Shown piece by piece: positions 24,698 to 33,218 of a stretch of DNA of 64,000 nucleotides. How positions within the stretch are numbered: position 1 is the stretch's first letter; the number at the start of each line of letters is the position of its first letter. The notes beneath the pieces are model-generated. The model saw only the letters and a program-made list of their open reading frames with translations, did not search any database and had not been told where the DNA came from. The stretch covers positions 154,480-218,479 of the forward strand of contig JAYSSR010000038.1 of assembly GCA_043720395.1 (NCBI GenBank). The letters are read 5' to 3'. Made by a program: the position numbers and the translations under genes. The stretch comes from JANOYY01 sp043720395 (GTDB lineage: Bacteria; Actinomycetota; Acidimicrobiia; Acidimicrobiales; JANYDT01).

Positions 24698-25983
24698 GTG
24701 GCGAACTACCTCACATGGACCGACTCGACCGGACAGAAGGCACGGATCAAGCAGTTCAAACTGCCGCTCGGTCCGGCCGACGCGAAGCACGATCCGCTCG
24801 CCATCGTGATCGTGAAGTCGATGCTGCTCACCGGCTTCGACGCTCCCGTTGCCCAGGCGCTCTACCTCGACCGCCTCATCCAGGAAGCCGAGCTGCTCCA
24901 GGCCATCGCCCGCGTGAACCGAACAGGGTCGGACAAGCGGCACGGATTGGTCGTGGACTATTTCGGCGTTTCGACGCAGCTGTCCGGGCGCTGTCCGCCT
25001 ACATGTCGACCGACGGCGAGATCGATCCCGACGTCGACGGTGCGCTCGCCCCACTCAGCTCCGAGATCGAAAAGCTGAGCCCGCAGTGTGAGCGCGTCCG
25101 CCAGATCTTCGTGCAGCGCGGCGTCCAGCCCGAACGGACTCCTGTGGCAATCGAGGACTGCGTCGAACTCCTTGCCGACGAACGTCTGCGCGCCGAATTC
25201 GACGTTGCCCTCGGTCAGCTGCTCGACACCTTCGACATCGTGCTGCCTCGTCCAGCGGCGCTCCCGTTCGTGGACGACGTCGTGCTGTTCACCGAAATCC
25301 AGATGCAGACGCGCAGCCGATATCGCGACACCGCCGACGGTGACTTCGATCCGCGCAAGTACAAGGAGAAAGTACGCGCGCTTATCGATCAGCACATCAC
25401 CGTGCTCGACCTCACGCAGAAGATCGCACCAGTTCGGATCACGGACCCGAACTTCCTTGCCAGCGTCGGTGAGCTACCGACGACGCGGGCGAAGGCGTCG
25501 GAGATGGAACATGCGCTCCGCCATCACATCCGTCAGCACCTCGACGAGGACCCTGCGTACTTCGGGAAGCTGTCGGAGCGCGTCGACGAGATTCTCGGAC
25601 GCCTCAAGGAACGCTGGGACCAGATCGTGCTGGAGCTCGGTTCCGTTATCGGCGAGGCCCGACAGGGTCGCTCCGACACGAGCAACACCGGACTCGATCC
25701 CCGCACCGAGTTGCCCTTCCACGGCGTCATGGCGGAACACCTGGCGACGTCGGACCCCGAAGCGGCCGGCCGGCTCATCGCAACGACGGGCATGCTCGTG
25801 ACCGAGATCCGCCGACAGATCGCGATGGTCGGATTCTGGGAGAACGCGACGAAACAGGACGACCTCCGACGCTCCGTGAAGCGTCTGCTCGACGACAGCA
25901 ACCTGTTCGCCTACGAGGACCTCGACGAGCTGTCGGTCAACGTTGTTGATCTGGCCAAGGCGAACCACCGGCGGCTGACGTGA
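24698..25983 (+). pseudogene. hsdR: remnant of type I restriction enzyme HsdR subunit, truncated and frameshifted
   Basis: Only the C-terminal part of the roughly 1000-residue restriction-translocation subunit remains. The first frame (24698 to about 24970) holds the end of the helicase domain: FKLPLGPADAKHDPLAIVIV, KSMLLTGFDAP and motif VI ELLQAIARVNRT, then LVVDYFGV. Near 24970 the frame shifts by -1; the second frame continues DAAVRALSAYMSTDGE through the helical C-terminal domain to a TGA at 25983. The N-terminal endonuclease domain and helicase motifs I to III are absent, and no hsdM or hsdS is in the window. The neighbouring DUF2971 gene begins where the N-terminal part should be, so this is a deletion scar. 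Confidence 0.85.
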
Positions 25984-26736
25984 CCGGCCCCGCGCTCGCT
26001 GCCGAGAGGCTGCATGACCTCACCGTGCTCGACGTCGGCGACCTGACCTTCACGGTCGCGCCACCGTCCGCACGGTGCACGCTGGAGGTGATCGTCGACC
26101 GCGACGCATCGCTCATCGTGCTCGGTCCGTCGACGGCGACCGTCGAGCAGGTGCAAGCGTTCGAAGCGTCCGTGGATCTACCGACGCCTCGCGGAGAAGG
26201 ACGCGCTCACGGGACCGCCGATCGTGAAGCAATTCGTTGACGGTGAAGGCTTCGCGTACCTCGGGCGGAGCTACCGGCTGCTGTTGGACGACGCGGTCGA
26301 CGGCGTGCGGCTCGACCGCGGGCGCTTCGTGATGTCTCGGGACAGCGCGTCGGACGGTTCGGAAGCTTCGGACGCGATGCGTCAGTGGTACGTGCAGGCC
26401 GGGCGGGCGTGGCTGCGTCGCCGGGTCGAGCCGTGGGCCAGGCGGGCGGGTGCTGCCGCTGTGCAGGTCGATGTGCGCGACCTCGGCTACCGGTGGGGGT
26501 CCGCTCGTCCGACCGGTGGCGCGGCGGCGCGGATCAACGTGCACTGGGCGACGCTGCAGCTCCCACCGAGCCTCATCGACTACGTCCTCGTGCATGAGCT
26601 CGCGCACCTCCGCGAGGCCAACCACACGCCCGAGTATTGGCGGATCGTGGAGCGCCTCATGCCCGGCTACGACTCGTGCAAGCGAGCGCTTGCAGGCATC
26701 GGCAAGAACGTCTGGCTCGGTCAAACGGCCGAGTAG
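25980..26736 (+). pseudogene. SprT/YgjP-like zinc metalloprotease gene with a frameshift
   Basis: DUF45-type metalloproteases often accompany type I restriction genes. The first frame starts at GTG 25980 (GTGA overlap with hsdR) and reads LHDLTVLDVGDLTFTVAPPS, then VEQVQAF. At about 26160 the homologous continuation RRLAEKDALTGPPIVKQFVD is in the +1 frame and runs to 26736 with the zinc site VLVHELAHLREANHTPEYW near the end. The second segment, from ATG 26224, could yield a 170-residue protein that retains the HExxH site, so partial function is possible. The order hsdR then metalloprotease is a common arrangement. Confidence 0.75.
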
Positions 26737-27013
26737 CTGACCTTCACGCAACCTTCTCGAGGTCGACGAATCGGAAATTCTCCGAGACTTCAGTGCTCCG
26801 GCGGAAAGGCCGTGGGTGTGTGCGGGAGTGAGCGCAGCGAGCGAAGCCCATCGCAAATGAAATTGTCATACCCCCCTGGTTCAATGGTGGTGTCGCTGCA
26901 AGTCGGCGACCTGCGCTTCCCTCGTTCTGACCGTCTGTCACCGTTGTGCCTGGCGTGCGGAGCCCGCGCGCCCGCGCCCACCAACGGGTCCTCCCTCAAA
27001 CGGAAGGTGTCGT

Positions 27014-27454
27014 GTGAGCGCTTACGAAGTTTCGTGGGACCACCTCGCCGCGCTGGTCCTTGCCGCAGAGCAGCTTGATGTCTGCGCGCCGATGTGCCCA
27101 GGTCGTGAGCAAGACGTTGACGGGGCCTGCCGCTCAGCGGTACTCCGAGCACTGATGCTCCAGAACCGGGCCTCGGTTGCGTATCGCTACCGAGAGACGG
27201 TGTCGCCACTCGACGACGTCCCCAAGATACGCGGCGCTGTACCGCTCGACACGGTGCGTGATGTGGTCGGCGCCCTCAATTGGGTCCGGTGCTACGAGTA
27301 TCAGTCGTGTGAGAGTCCCGACTGGACGGCGACGTTCGCCCACCACTTTTGCGAAGCCCTGCGTCGCGCGCTGGTCGGTCGGCTCGTGACGCTGCATCGC
27401 GCTCCGTGGGACTACGAGGGTCCTGCTCTCACCGGCCAAACAGTGCCGAAGTGA
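27014..27454 (+). CDS. hypothetical protein, 146 aa
   Basis: Unrecognised. The GTG at 27014 follows GGAAGG by 6 bases, a good ribosome site. The protein is predicted helical and soluble, with five cysteines (including CAPMCPG and CYEYQSC) and a tryptophan-rich pattern: VSWDHLAALVLAAEQL, LNWVRCYEYQ, CESPDWTATFAHHFCEAL, RAPWDYEG. No known catalytic motif. It lies between the defence pseudogenes and the SOS-controlled HNH gene and ends just before the LexA box, so it is a likely part of the accessory island. Codon use is coding-like. Confidence 0.6.
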   Translation: MSAYEVSWDHLAALVLAAEQLDVCAPMCPGREQDVDGACRSAVLRALMLQNRASVAYRYRETVSPLDDVPKIRGAVPLDTVRDVVGALNWVRCYEYQSCESPDWTATFAHHFCEALRRALVGRLVTLHRAPWDYEGPALTGQTVPK

Positions 27455-27468
27455 TCAAAATGGTGACA

Positions 27469-27482
27469 CGAACATACGTTCG
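27469..27482 (+). promoter_or_regulatory. LexA (SOS) box
   Basis: CGAACATACGTTCG matches the actinobacterial LexA operator CGAAC-N4-GTTCG exactly; the palindrome extends by one base on each side (ACGAAC...GTTCGT, 27468-27483). It ends 9 bases before the -10 box TATGGT of the HNH gene, so LexA binding would cover the -35 region. Confidence 0.8.
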
Positions 27483-27491
27483 TATATGTGC

Positions 27492-27497
27492 TATGGT
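27492..27497 (+). promoter_or_regulatory. -10 box of the HNH endonuclease gene
   Basis: TATGGT, followed by 6 bases and the ATG at 27504; leaderless type. Repressed by LexA if the adjacent box is functional. Confidence 0.55.
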
Positions 27498-27503
27498 GAT
27501 GCC

Positions 27504-28787
27504 ATGACACCCACCGCACTGAGCGAGCACATTGACACGCTCGCCAGCGCGCTCGGTGGGCTGGAAGACGCACTTCAGGTAGTTGATCCGTCATCGGTGA
27601 AGAAGACGGATGTGGTCGCGCTACGGGTCTTGCTCGACCGCGTCGACCAGGCGTGCTCGGAATCGTTCGTCCGATTCATCGACAACGGCGGCCACCTGCT
27701 GGACAACAGCCTGAGCGCTGGGGCGTGGCTCGCCGAGAACACCCATGTCGTCAGGTCGGAAGCCGAAACTCGGCGTCTCACTGTGCGATTACAAGATGAA
27801 CTCACGTCGTTCGGGGTTTCGTTGACCCAGGGCGAGATCGGTTTGGCGCACGTTCGGCTGCTGGCGCGAGTCGTTACGAAGGAGCGACTCGACCTCGCAC
27901 GACGCGACGAACACGTCCTCCTCAACGCGGCCCGCACGCTCGATCCGTCACGCTTCGCTCGAGCACTACGCGTGTGGCAACAACTCTGCGACGACGAACT
28001 GCACGATCCCACCGGGGCCGATCAGATCGAGGCAAGGCGCAAGCTCCGGCTCGCCGCGCTCGCTGATGGCATGTGGCGAATCGACGGTGACCTCGACCCG
28101 GCAACCGGCGAAGCGCTCGCCACGGTCCTTGACCAGATCATGGGCAAACCGGCTGCCGACGACGACCGCTCTATCGGACAACGCCGCCACGACGCACTCG
28201 GCGAACTCGCCCGATCCGTCCTCGCGAACGGCGACATCGGCACGTGCCACGGGGAGTCCGCAGCCGTCACGGTGATCGTCCAAGGCAACGGTGTCGCAAC
28301 CACCTCCGCAGGCATGGTCCTCTCAAAGATCGATCTCGGCCTCACGATGTGCGATGCCGTCATCAATCGCATGACCATCAACCCCAACGGACGGCCCTTC
28401 GACATCGGCGTGTTCAACGGGCCAATACCGATCCGTAACCGACGAGCAGTGATCGCCCGCGACCATCACTGCCGCTTCCCCGGGTGCGACCGCCCGGCCC
28501 GCTGGTCCGACATCCACCACATGCGACACCGCGCCGAAGGCGGCACACACCACCCAGATGGGCTCGTCTTGCTGTGCCGTCGTCACCATCGCCTCACCCA
28601 CAAACAATGCATCGACATGCAAATGGACATCGATGGGGTCACGGTGATCTTCACCTGGCCCGACGGAAGAACCGCCCGAAGTAGTCCCATGGCCCAACTC
28701 TGGGCCAAGACGCAGGACCAGTCGTTCACCCCACCCGTCGATGCCTCGCGGGTCGGAACGGCCAAGAACACCCCGATAGCCGGATGA
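27504..28787 (+). CDS. DUF222-HNH endonuclease (13E12 repeat family)
   Basis: A 427-residue protein with an N-terminal DUF222 helical domain (about residues 10-290, containing GAWLAENTHVVRSEA and DGMWRIDGDLDPATGEAL) and a C-terminal HNH nuclease (about 310-380): DHHCRFPGCDRPARWSDIHH, HHPDGLVLLCRRHHRL. The zinc and HNH residues are complete. The family is multicopy in mycobacteria (13E12 repeats), where several members carry SOS boxes; the same control is visible here. ATG at 27504 is preferred to 27486 because the -10 box TATGGT lies between. Function in DNA repair, mobility or defence is unproven. Confidence 0.9.
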   Translation: MTPTALSEHIDTLASALGGLEDALQVVDPSSVKKTDVVALRVLLDRVDQACSESFVRFIDNGGHLLDNSLSAGAWLAENTHVVRSEAETRRLTVRLQDELTSFGVSLTQGEIGLAHVRLLARVVTKERLDLARRDEHVLLNAARTLDPSRFARALRVWQQLCDDELHDPTGADQIEARRKLRLAALADGMWRIDGDLDPATGEALATVLDQIMGKPAADDDRSIGQRRHDALGELARSVLANGDIGTCHGESAAVTVIVQGNGVATTSAGMVLSKIDLGLTMCDAVINRMTINPNGRPFDIGVFNGPIPIRNRRAVIARDHHCRFPGCDRPARWSDIHHMRHRAEGGTHHPDGLVLLCRRHHRLTHKQCIDMQMDIDGVTVIFTWPDGRTARSSPMAQLWAKTQDQSFTPPVDASRVGTAKNTPIAG

Positions 28788-28846
28788 GGAATCGACATTT
28801 CCGATCCATCGAGTCAGCCCGCGCCGAGTCAGACCGCCGCGCCCGA

Positions 28847-28910
28847 GCACTCACGCGGGCAATCACTCACGCGGGCAATCACTCACGCGGGTGAGCACTC
28901 ACGCGGGTGA
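28847..28910. repeat. four tandem 16-bp repeats
   Basis: Four consecutive units at 28847, 28863, 28879 and 28895; core CACTCACGCGGG, ends CAA in the first two and TGA in the last two. The last two also form small palindromes, CTCAC-GCGG-GTGAG. They lie 60 bases after the HNH stop and may be its terminator or a recombination relic at the right edge of the island. Unit length and lack of unique spacers exclude a CRISPR array. Confidence 0.8.
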
Positions 28911-29042
28911 GCGTCGCCGACATCGAAACGGCCGGGTCGCATGCCTGTCACACCAACATGACGAGGGAATCGACCAACTCGTTTCCCGGCGTCAGACCGA
29001 CACGAGTAGCAGCCTCGGCCCGGAACCTGATCGACTGGCAAC

Positions 29043-29897
29043 GTGACTGTGGTGACGAGCTATGTGAAGAGCGACGATGGCGTGGAGGTCGCGGTGCACG
29101 ACTCAGGTGGACCGGGGCATCCAGTCGTCGCCGTGCACGGGACCGGCATGGTCGCTCGCATGTGGGAGGCGGTGTTTCGTCTGCTCCCTGCGGACCAGGT
29201 TCGGGTTCTGTACGTCGACCTTCGAGGACATGGCGCAACCCGCACTCCCGACGGTGTTGCATTTCGGGACGATCGAATGGTTGCGGATCTCACCGCCGTG
29301 GCGGAAGCCTTCGAACTGGATGGCGCATGGGCCGCTGCACATTCGATGGGTGCGGCGACGACGCTTCTCACATCGGCACAACGACCGACGACGTTTTCGA
29401 AGGTGTTCGCCTTCGAACCGATCATCTTTCGACGTGAACCGTCCTTCGGTGGCGGCGACCCAGAGTTCCTCGACGCTGTCCTCCGGCGAAGGGCGGTATT
29501 TCCGTCACGCGAGGCGGCGTTTGAACGTTACGCGTCGAGACCGCCGCTCGATGTTTTGACCCCGGAGACACTTCGGGCTTACGTGGAGCACGGTTTCGTC
29601 GACGACCCCGAGGGCGTGCGTCTCGCGTGTTCCCCGGCAAATGAGGCCCGAATCTTCGACGAGTTCTTGCGCGACGGTTACGAACAACTGGGGTCAGTGG
29701 CTGCCGACGTCGTCCTCGCTGCCGGGAACGCGCCGTCCCCGGACGGCGAGTCTCCTCACCCATGGCTCGACGTGGCGGCGCAAATCCCACGTTGTCGTTA
29801 CGTCGAGTTCGACGGCGCGGACCACTTCGGACCCTTTGCGACCGGTCACGTCGAAACGACCGCGGCACTGCTCTCGGAGTTCTTCGGCCTCGTGTGA
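29043..29897 (+). CDS. alpha/beta-hydrolase
   Basis: A 284-residue alpha/beta-hydrolase fold enzyme. Core strand and oxyanion region PVVAVHGTGMVARMW, nucleophile elbow AAHSMGAAT (Ser near residue 101, with A instead of the usual G at the first position), and catalytic His in FDGADHFGPF near the C-terminus. A cap of about 70 residues lies between FRREPSFGGG and the last strands. Substrate unknown; esterase, lactonase or haloalkane-type activities are possible. GTG start at 29043. Followed 22 bases later by a RidA gene on the same strand. Confidence 0.88.
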   Translation: MTVVTSYVKSDDGVEVAVHDSGGPGHPVVAVHGTGMVARMWEAVFRLLPADQVRVLYVDLRGHGATRTPDGVAFRDDRMVADLTAVAEAFELDGAWAAAHSMGAATTLLTSAQRPTTFSKVFAFEPIIFRREPSFGGGDPEFLDAVLRRRAVFPSREAAFERYASRPPLDVLTPETLRAYVEHGFVDDPEGVRLACSPANEARIFDEFLRDGYEQLGSVAADVVLAAGNAPSPDGESPHPWLDVAAQIPRCRYVEFDGADHFGPFATGHVETTAALLSEFFGLV

Positions 29898-29919
29898 GGC
29901 ACCGTGATAGCAAGAACGG

Positions 29920-30321
29920 ATGAGCACGCCGAACCAACATCTCCAGCCAGCCGGTCTCTCGATCAATCCGGCGTATAGCCACGTCGTCATGACGGACCGG
30001 CCCAAAACGATCTACATCTCCGGGCAGGTCTCCATGGACGCCGACGGGAAACTCGTCGGCGAGGGCGACCTCGCAGCGCAGACCGAGCAGGTCCTTCGCA
30101 ACTTGGGCTCGGCACTCGCGGCCGCCAACGCGACGTTTGCCGACGTCGTGAAGATCACCACGTTTGTCGTCGATTACACCACCGAAGCCCGTGCGGTGAT
30201 TTCAAACGTGCGATCGAAGTTCTTCCCGACGCCACCGCCGGCAAGCACGCTTGTCGGTGTGAGCGCCTTGGCGCTGCCCGGTTGGCTGATCGAAATCGAG
30301 GCCATCGCAACGCTCGACTGA
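29920..30321 (+). CDS. RidA/YjgF/YER057c-family enamine/imine deaminase
   Basis: Hydrolyses reactive 2-aminoacrylate and related enamines released by PLP enzymes. The 133-residue protein has the family elements: AYSHVVMTDRPKTIYISGQV, LAAQTEQVLRNLGSALAAAN, VVKITTFVVDY and the C-terminal SKFFPTPPPASTLVGVSAL and LIEIEAIATL, which form the trimer interface. The Arg usually seen before the active-site strand is replaced by S in VRSKFF-PTPPPAS, so it may belong to a subfamily other than archetypal RidA. ATG at 29920 follows a purine-rich stretch. Confidence 0.92.
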   Translation: MSTPNQHLQPAGLSINPAYSHVVMTDRPKTIYISGQVSMDADGKLVGEGDLAAQTEQVLRNLGSALAAANATFADVVKITTFVVDYTTEARAVISNVRSKFFPTPPPASTLVGVSALALPGWLIEIEAIATLD

Positions 30322-30347
30322 GCGGCGGGCCGAACGTCACAAACCTC

Positions 30348-31880
30348 TCACGTGCGGAAGTTGCGGCTGAGCCCGAGCGACTCGGGCGCATGCATCGTGA
30401 CCATCATCCCGGACACGTCGGTCGGACGGGTGCCGGGGCTCGCCAGCGACACGAGGATCATCGTGGCGAAGCCGATCGGGATCGACCAGATTGCTGGCTG
30501 CGCGAGCACGATGGCCGGCCACCCGGTCAACGATGGTCCGACGAGCGTGAACAGGATCGCGAGCGTGGCGCACGCTGACCCGCTCAACATCCCGGCGATC
30601 GCGCCACGAGCCGAGAGTTTGCGCCACCAGATGCCGAGCACGATCAGCGGCGAGAATGACGATGCGGCGATCCCGAACACCCAACTCACAAGCTGGTTGA
30701 TGTCCGTGCCGACTACGCGGAACCCGAGGATCGCGATGACCACGCCGACCATCAGCGCGCCGAGGCGGAAGTCGCGCTTCTCGCCGCGCAGCACGTCCTG
30801 CGAGATGACGCCGGCAGCCGAGACCATGAGTCCCGACGCCGTGGACAGGAACGCAGCAAACGCACCGCACGCGACCAGCCCGGTGAGGGCGTCACCGACC
30901 AGGCCCCCGAACACACGCCGCGGCAGCACGAGGACCATCGTGTCGGTCGCCTGCTTCGCCAAGAGATCGGGCGCATACAGACGACCGAGCGCGCCGAGCA
31001 CCGGAGGGCAAACGTAGAAGAGCGTCAGCAGCAACAGCACGATGAGGGTGGTGCGGCGCGCTGCCTTGCCGTCGGGGTTCGTGTAGAAGCGGACGAGGAT
31101 GTGCGGAAGCCCCATCGTCCCGACAACCTGCGCGAGCACGAACGACGGGAGCGTGTAGCCGGGTTTGCCGGGTAGGGCGGTCGCCGAGTCGATCGGCGTC
31201 GACCAGGTCGTGACATCACCCGACGCGAGTGGCCACGGCACGCGGTGCATCAGGAAATAGGACCCGATGGCGATCGTCGGTACCGCAATGGCGACCCATT
31301 TCAACCAGAACTGGAAGCTCTGCACGAACGTGATGCCGCGCATGCCGCCCATGGTGACGTTGGCGGTCACGACGACCGCAACGATCGCAACTCCCGCCCA
31401 GTAGGGCGCGCCCGTGAGCACGCGGAACGTCACACCTGCGCCGCGCATTTGCGGCACGAGATACGAAATGGAGATCAACACGACAAGCCCGCTCGCGATT
31501 CGACGCGCCAGCAGCGACTGAAGTCGCCCTTCAGCGAAGTCGGGAAGCGTGTAAGCGCCGAATCGTCGTAGCGGCGCGGCGACGAAGAACAGCATGAGCA
31601 GATAGCCAGCGGTGTACGACACCGGGTACCAGAGCACATCGGCACCGAAGCGCATCACGAGACCGGCAACGCCGAGGAACGACGCCGCCGACAGGTACTC
31701 GCCGCAGATAGCGGAAGCGTTGCGGACCGGCGTGACTGATCGGGATGCCACGAAGAAGTCGCTGGTGGTCCGCGCCCTCCTGATGCCGAAGGCACCGAGG
31801 CCGATCGTGCCGAGAATGGCGAGTCCAATGGCCAGTGCGGTCACGACGCCGATCTCGACGTGCTCCTGCGCGGCCAGCAT
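30348..31880 (-). CDS. sodium:solute symporter, ActP-like
   Basis: A 510-residue SSS-family symporter with about 13 membrane segments, importing a monocarboxylate such as acetate or pyruvate with Na+ or H+. Features include FFVASRSVTPVRNASAICGEYLSAASFLG, QSFQFWLKWVAIAVP, VVGTMGLPHILVRFYTNPDG (the ActP-type GLPHI-L-RF motif) and FLSTASGLMVSAAGVISQD. The ATG at 31880 is 2 bases after the stop of the small membrane-protein gene. Closest known relatives are acetate/glycolate permeases. The two-component system upstream in the same operon is likely its regulator, as in other LytS/LytTR-controlled carboxylate uptake systems. Confidence 0.92.
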   Translation of the reverse strand: MLAAQEHVEIGVVTALAIGLAILGTIGLGAFGIRRARTTSDFFVASRSVTPVRNASAICGEYLSAASFLGVAGLVMRFGADVLWYPVSYTAGYLLMLFFVAAPLRRFGAYTLPDFAEGRLQSLLARRIASGLVVLISISYLVPQMRGAGVTFRVLTGAPYWAGVAIVAVVVTANVTMGGMRGITFVQSFQFWLKWVAIAVPTIAIGSYFLMHRVPWPLASGDVTTWSTPIDSATALPGKPGYTLPSFVLAQVVGTMGLPHILVRFYTNPDGKAARRTTLIVLLLLTLFYVCPPVLGALGRLYAPDLLAKQATDTMVLVLPRRVFGGLVGDALTGLVACGAFAAFLSTASGLMVSAAGVISQDVLRGEKRDFRLGALMVGVVIAILGFRVVGTDINQLVSWVFGIAASSFSPLIVLGIWWRKLSARGAIAGMLSGSACATLAILFTLVGPSLTGWPAIVLAQPAIWSIPIGFATMILVSLASPGTRPTDVSGMMVTMHAPESLGLSRNFRT

Positions 31881-31882
31881 GC

Positions 31883-32362
31883 TCAGCCCCGTCCTTCGAT
31901 GGACGACCCGGCGTCGACCGCACCAGCCGGCCGACCGGTCACAAGCTCGATGAACTCGGCCTCGTTGCGCTCCGTTCGCCGGATGAACACGAACGCGAGG
32001 AAGAGGAAGAGTGGGTAGAAGCCGACCCCCACGATCAACCAACCGAGCGGCACTCCCGCCACCTTGACCCGCCGAAGTGACGGTTCGAGCCACATCATGA
32101 GCGGAACGCCCGCCAAAGCCACCGCTGCAACCGCAAGCAGCCGCAGCGCCAGCGTCAGCTGTGTACGAACGAGTGACCCGAGGTAGGCCTCGCCGATCGT
32201 CGTGCGCTCGGCGATCTCGCGCACCGGGCGGAGACGCTGAGTGCGGGTCGGATCGCGGACCACGAGGACGCGGGTCGGCGGCGTCTCGGACTCGGTGGAC
32301 TCGGAAGCGACCACCACGCGTTCGTCGGGCAACCCGTCGGGCACCGAGGCCTCATCCGTCAC
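31883..32362 (-). CDS. small membrane protein paired with the symporter
   Basis: A 159-residue protein with a charged N-terminus of about 75 residues, two membrane segments (LRLLAVAAVALAGVPLMMWL and GWLIVGVGFYPLFLFLAFVF) and an acidic C-terminal tail. Layout and position resemble the DUF485/DUF4212 partners of SSS symporters, though the N-terminus is longer. The start GTG at 32362 is fixed by AGGAG five bases upstream; a TTG at 32389 would extend it but has no ribosome site. It overlaps the response regulator gene by 11 bases and ends 2 bases before the symporter start: a fully coupled operon. Confidence 0.78.
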   Translation of the reverse strand: MTDEASVPDGLPDERVVVASESTESETPPTRVLVVRDPTRTQRLRPVREIAERTTIGEAYLGSLVRTQLTLALRLLAVAAVALAGVPLMMWLEPSLRRVKVAGVPLGWLIVGVGFYPLFLFLAFVFIRRTERNEAEFIELVTGRPAGAVDAGSSIEGRG

Positions 32363-33218
32363 GACGACTCCTGCGCGTGGCGTCTTCAACGAGACGTGCT
32401 CGCAGCGGTCCCGCCAGCCGACGGCTCACCGGCAGCATTCGGTCACCGATCCGAACGACATAGCCGCGTCCGGCTTCGATCCGTACTTCGTCGATGTGCG
32501 CGAGCGCCACGAGGTAGCTCCGGTGGATGCGAACGAAACCCGCCGACGCCCAACGTTCCTCCAATGTCGCCATGGCGGCGCGGACCAACACGCTCGTGGC
32601 GTCCAGATGGAGCCGCACGTAGTCACCCGAGGACGCCACATACTTGACGTCGCGGCGATCCACGAACCGGATGCGGCCACCTGACTCGACCGAAATGAGA
32701 TCGTCGTCGAACGGGCTGCGTGCGCCAACCTCGGCCGGATCAAGAGAGACCGTCGACTCAGCCGACCCCGGCTCAGCAGCTACGGCATCGCGCTGACCGG
32801 CCACAATCCGGGGTTCCGACTGCCCCGACTGCTGCACCGAAAGCCAAGCCAGGATCTTCGTGACCGCCTGTTCGAGACGCTCCTGACGCACGGGCTTCAG
32901 CAGGTAGTCAACGGCGTTGATCTCAAACGCATCGACGGCGTGGGCGTCGAATGCCGTCACGAACACGATTGGTGGCGGCGACTTGAACGCCTGCAATACC
33001 CGAGCCAATTCGATGCCATCAAGGCCGGGCATTCGCACATCGAGAAAGACTGCGTCGAACGACTCGTTGCGGATTGCACGCAACGCCTCGTTCGCGTCAC
33101 TCGCTTCCGTCACACGGCCGATCGTGGGGAGTCGGCGCAGCCCGAACACCAGGTCCGCCAGGGACGGCGACTCATCGTCCACGACCAGGATACGAAGGAG
33201 GTCCTCGGGGCGGCTCAC
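32352..33218 (-). CDS. LytTR-type response regulator
   Basis: A 288-residue regulator. Residues 1-125 are a receiver: ILVVDDESPSL, FDAVFLDVRMPGLDGIEL with the phosphorylated Asp, PIVFVTAFDAHAVDAF and VDYLLKPV with the signalling Lys. A linker rich in A, S and E follows. Residues about 175-288 are a LytTR DNA-binding domain: RIRFVDRRDVKYVASSGDYV, FVRIHRSYLVALAHIDEVR, LPVSRRLAGPLRARL. GTG start at 33218 overlaps the kinase stop (GTGA). Its likely target is its own operon with the symporter; direct 9-bp repeats typical of LytTR sites were not identified. Confidence 0.93.
   Translation of the reverse strand: MSRPEDLLRILVVDDESPSLADLVFGLRRLPTIGRVTEASDANEALRAIRNESFDAVFLDVRMPGLDGIELARVLQAFKSPPPIVFVTAFDAHAVDAFEINAVDYLLKPVRQERLEQAVTKILAWLSVQQSGQSEPRIVAGQRDAVAAEPGSAESTVSLDPAEVGARSPFDDDLISVESGGRIRFVDRRDVKYVASSGDYVRLHLDATSVLVRAAMATLEERWASAGFVRIHRSYLVALAHIDEVRIEAGRGYVVRIGDRMLPVSRRLAGPLRARLVEDATRRSRRDG

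Noticed and set aside
28847..28910. CRISPR-like array
   Set aside because: Units are contiguous 16-mers with no unique spacers and no cas gene nearby.
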